A stretch of 43,045 nucleotides of DNA, from assembly GCA_030725715.1 (NCBI GenBank), contig JANRFG010000016.1, positions 153,070 to 196,114 of the forward strand, given 5' to 3'. Shown piece by piece: positions 42,486 through 43,045 of this stretch. The stretch's first letter is position 1. The number at the start of each line of letters is the position of its first letter. The notes under the pieces were generated by a model that worked only from the letters and a program-made list of their open reading frames with translations, was not told the origin of the DNA and did not search any database. The position numbers and the translations under genes are program-made. Source of the stretch: Opitutales bacterium (GTDB lineage: Bacteria; Verrucomicrobiota; Verrucomicrobiia; Opitutales; UBA953).

Positions 42486-43045
42486 TCACTTCTTCCGGGC
42501 GAGGCCTGCGATAATGAGCCCAAGCCCAAGGAGAGCAACAGCCCCGGCAACAAAAGCAAAGGCATCGTATCCAGAGGAATCAATTGGGGCGTATCTCCTG
42601 GAGCCCGAAAGGAAGGTGAGTCCATCGCTGGCCCTCTGTGCGATGTTGCGAGAGCTGTATGCCCAAAGGACGGCAACAACACCTCCGACGAAAAGAGCAC
42701 CGCCAAAGCAACCAAGGTTATTCCCCTCCCCCTCTTTGTCCTTTGCTCCCTTGGCCTTCTCTTCCGCAAGACGTTGCTTAACGGCCTCCTCTACCTTTTG
42801 CCTCAGTCTCTCCTCGTCCTTTTCACGCATCTCCTTCTCTAGTTTCTCCCGGTTAGTCCTTTCGTCGGCCTCGGACTTTAACCTTAGCTCTTCAGAGTCC
42901 TTGAGCCTAGTCAGGAGCTCCCAGTTAACCATCCCCTCGTGCCAATAGTGATCGGTAGGCAGAAGCTGTCCCAGGGCCAAAAGCCGGACGGCCTCCTGGG
43001 CCTCATAGGTCCCGATATCTTTTCCGTCCCGGGAGATTTTTACGA
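42486..43045 (-). CDS. GYF_2-domain membrane protein, 5' end outside window
   Basis: The frame is open from the window end to the stop at 42486; the visible 186 or so codons begin inside the protein. The N-terminal part reads VKISRDGKDIGTYEAQEAVRLL, then LGQLLPTDHYWHEGM and WELL, the GYF_2 (DUF4339) pattern. A charged coiled coil follows (about 50 residues, rich in Glu/Lys/Arg). A hydrophobic segment (CFGGALFVGGVVAVLWAYS) and a second C-terminal one (AFVAGAVALLGLGLIIAGL) suggest two membrane passes with a short basic tail. GYF_2 proteins often sit in envelope or signalling contexts. A TTG at 42980 would be an internal start but splits the GYF_2 domain. Confidence 0.75.
   Translation of the reverse strand, partial: VKISRDGKDIGTYEAQEAVRLLALGQLLPTDHYWHEGMVNWELLTRLKDSEELRLKSEADERTNREKLEKEMREKDEERLRQKVEEAVKQRLAEEKAKGAKDKEGEGNNLGCFGGALFVGGVVAVLWAYSSRNIAQRASDGLTFLSGSRRYAPIDSSGYDAFAFVAGAVALLGLGLIIAGLARKK

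Noticed and set aside
42514-42948. 144-codon plus-strand open frame
   Set aside because: Ser/Pro-rich antisense shadow of the GYF_2 membrane protein.
1-43045. CRISPR array, insertion sequence or riboswitch
   Set aside because: No regularly spaced repeat array of suitable length, no transposase-like gene, and no recognisable aptamer core was seen by eye.

Overview
The window is high-G+C bacterial chromosome (clearly above 60% G+C by eye, codons ending mostly in C or G), densely packed with short or overlapping gene junctions. The gene content points to Verrucomicrobiota, probably an Opitutae-like lineage. The evidence is a PVC-type membrane-bound dehydrogenase with a haem-c motif and discoidin-like tail, two secreted S1 sulfatases, clusters of Gfo/Idh, TIM-barrel and cupin sugar enzymes, and an almost complete lack of Shine-Dalgarno sequences. 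No 16S rRNA is present, so the lineage is an inference.

Layout. 1-5483 (+): an amino-sugar operon of nagB (5'-truncated by the window), a ROK-type kinase, a PIG-L deacetylase, a sugar-1-phosphate nucleotidyltransferase, an N-acetylhexosamine 1-kinase (NahK-like) and a GalE-like epimerase. 5473-9042 (-): LpxR-like outer-membrane lipid A deacylase, Ppx/GppA phosphatase, SCO1/SenC protein and a secreted unknown. 9134-16058 (+): an Mla/MCE lipid transporter (permease, ATPase, MCE protein, PqiC-like lipoprotein) running into a DUF5069 protein, a degenerate SPOUT-like protein, an unknown and an AmpG-like MFS carrier. 16059-18611 (-): M16 peptidase. 18766-23392 (+): prfB without the programmed frameshift, a circularly permuted ATP-grasp protein, and a DsbD-like reductase with rearranged domains. 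23463-25275 (-): OmpA/Pal lipoprotein and a MoeB-rhodanese fusion. 25350-27838 (+): ruvX, truA and a HupE/UreJ-like membrane protein. 27839-29564 (-): sulfatase and glutaredoxin. 29668-34383 (+): a sugar catabolic cluster of mutarotase-like, ManA-like cupin, TIM-barrel isomerase and Gfo/Idh dehydrogenase genes, closed by a strong terminator. 34458-34520: a REP-like palindrome. 34583-35326 (+): a protein with two DTGA motifs, apparently a single-chain bilobal retropepsin. 35400-39714 (-): double thioredoxin protein, DUF3293 protein and PVC dehydrogenase. 39825-41219 (+): second sulfatase. 41267-41342: a CAU tRNA best read as tRNA-Ile2.

Beyond the tRNA the character changes. G+C falls, there are 12-bp iteron-like repeats and a 38-bp direct repeat on both sides of a Sel1-repeat lipoprotein gene, and the last gene is a GYF_2-domain membrane protein cut by the window end. 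This looks like the edge of a tRNA-associated accessory region, though no integrase lies in the window.

How the parts fit. The first operon appears to join two ways of using amino sugars: deacetylation, 6-phosphorylation and deamination to fructose-6-phosphate, and anomeric phosphorylation to an activated nucleotide sugar that the epimerase interconverts. Together with the sulfatases, the second sugar cluster and the PVC dehydrogenase, the window suggests an organism that lives on sulfated or aminated polysaccharides. The envelope genes (Mla, LpxR, Pal) fit a Gram-negative outer membrane. All functions are read from motifs and remembered family patterns; no database search was run.
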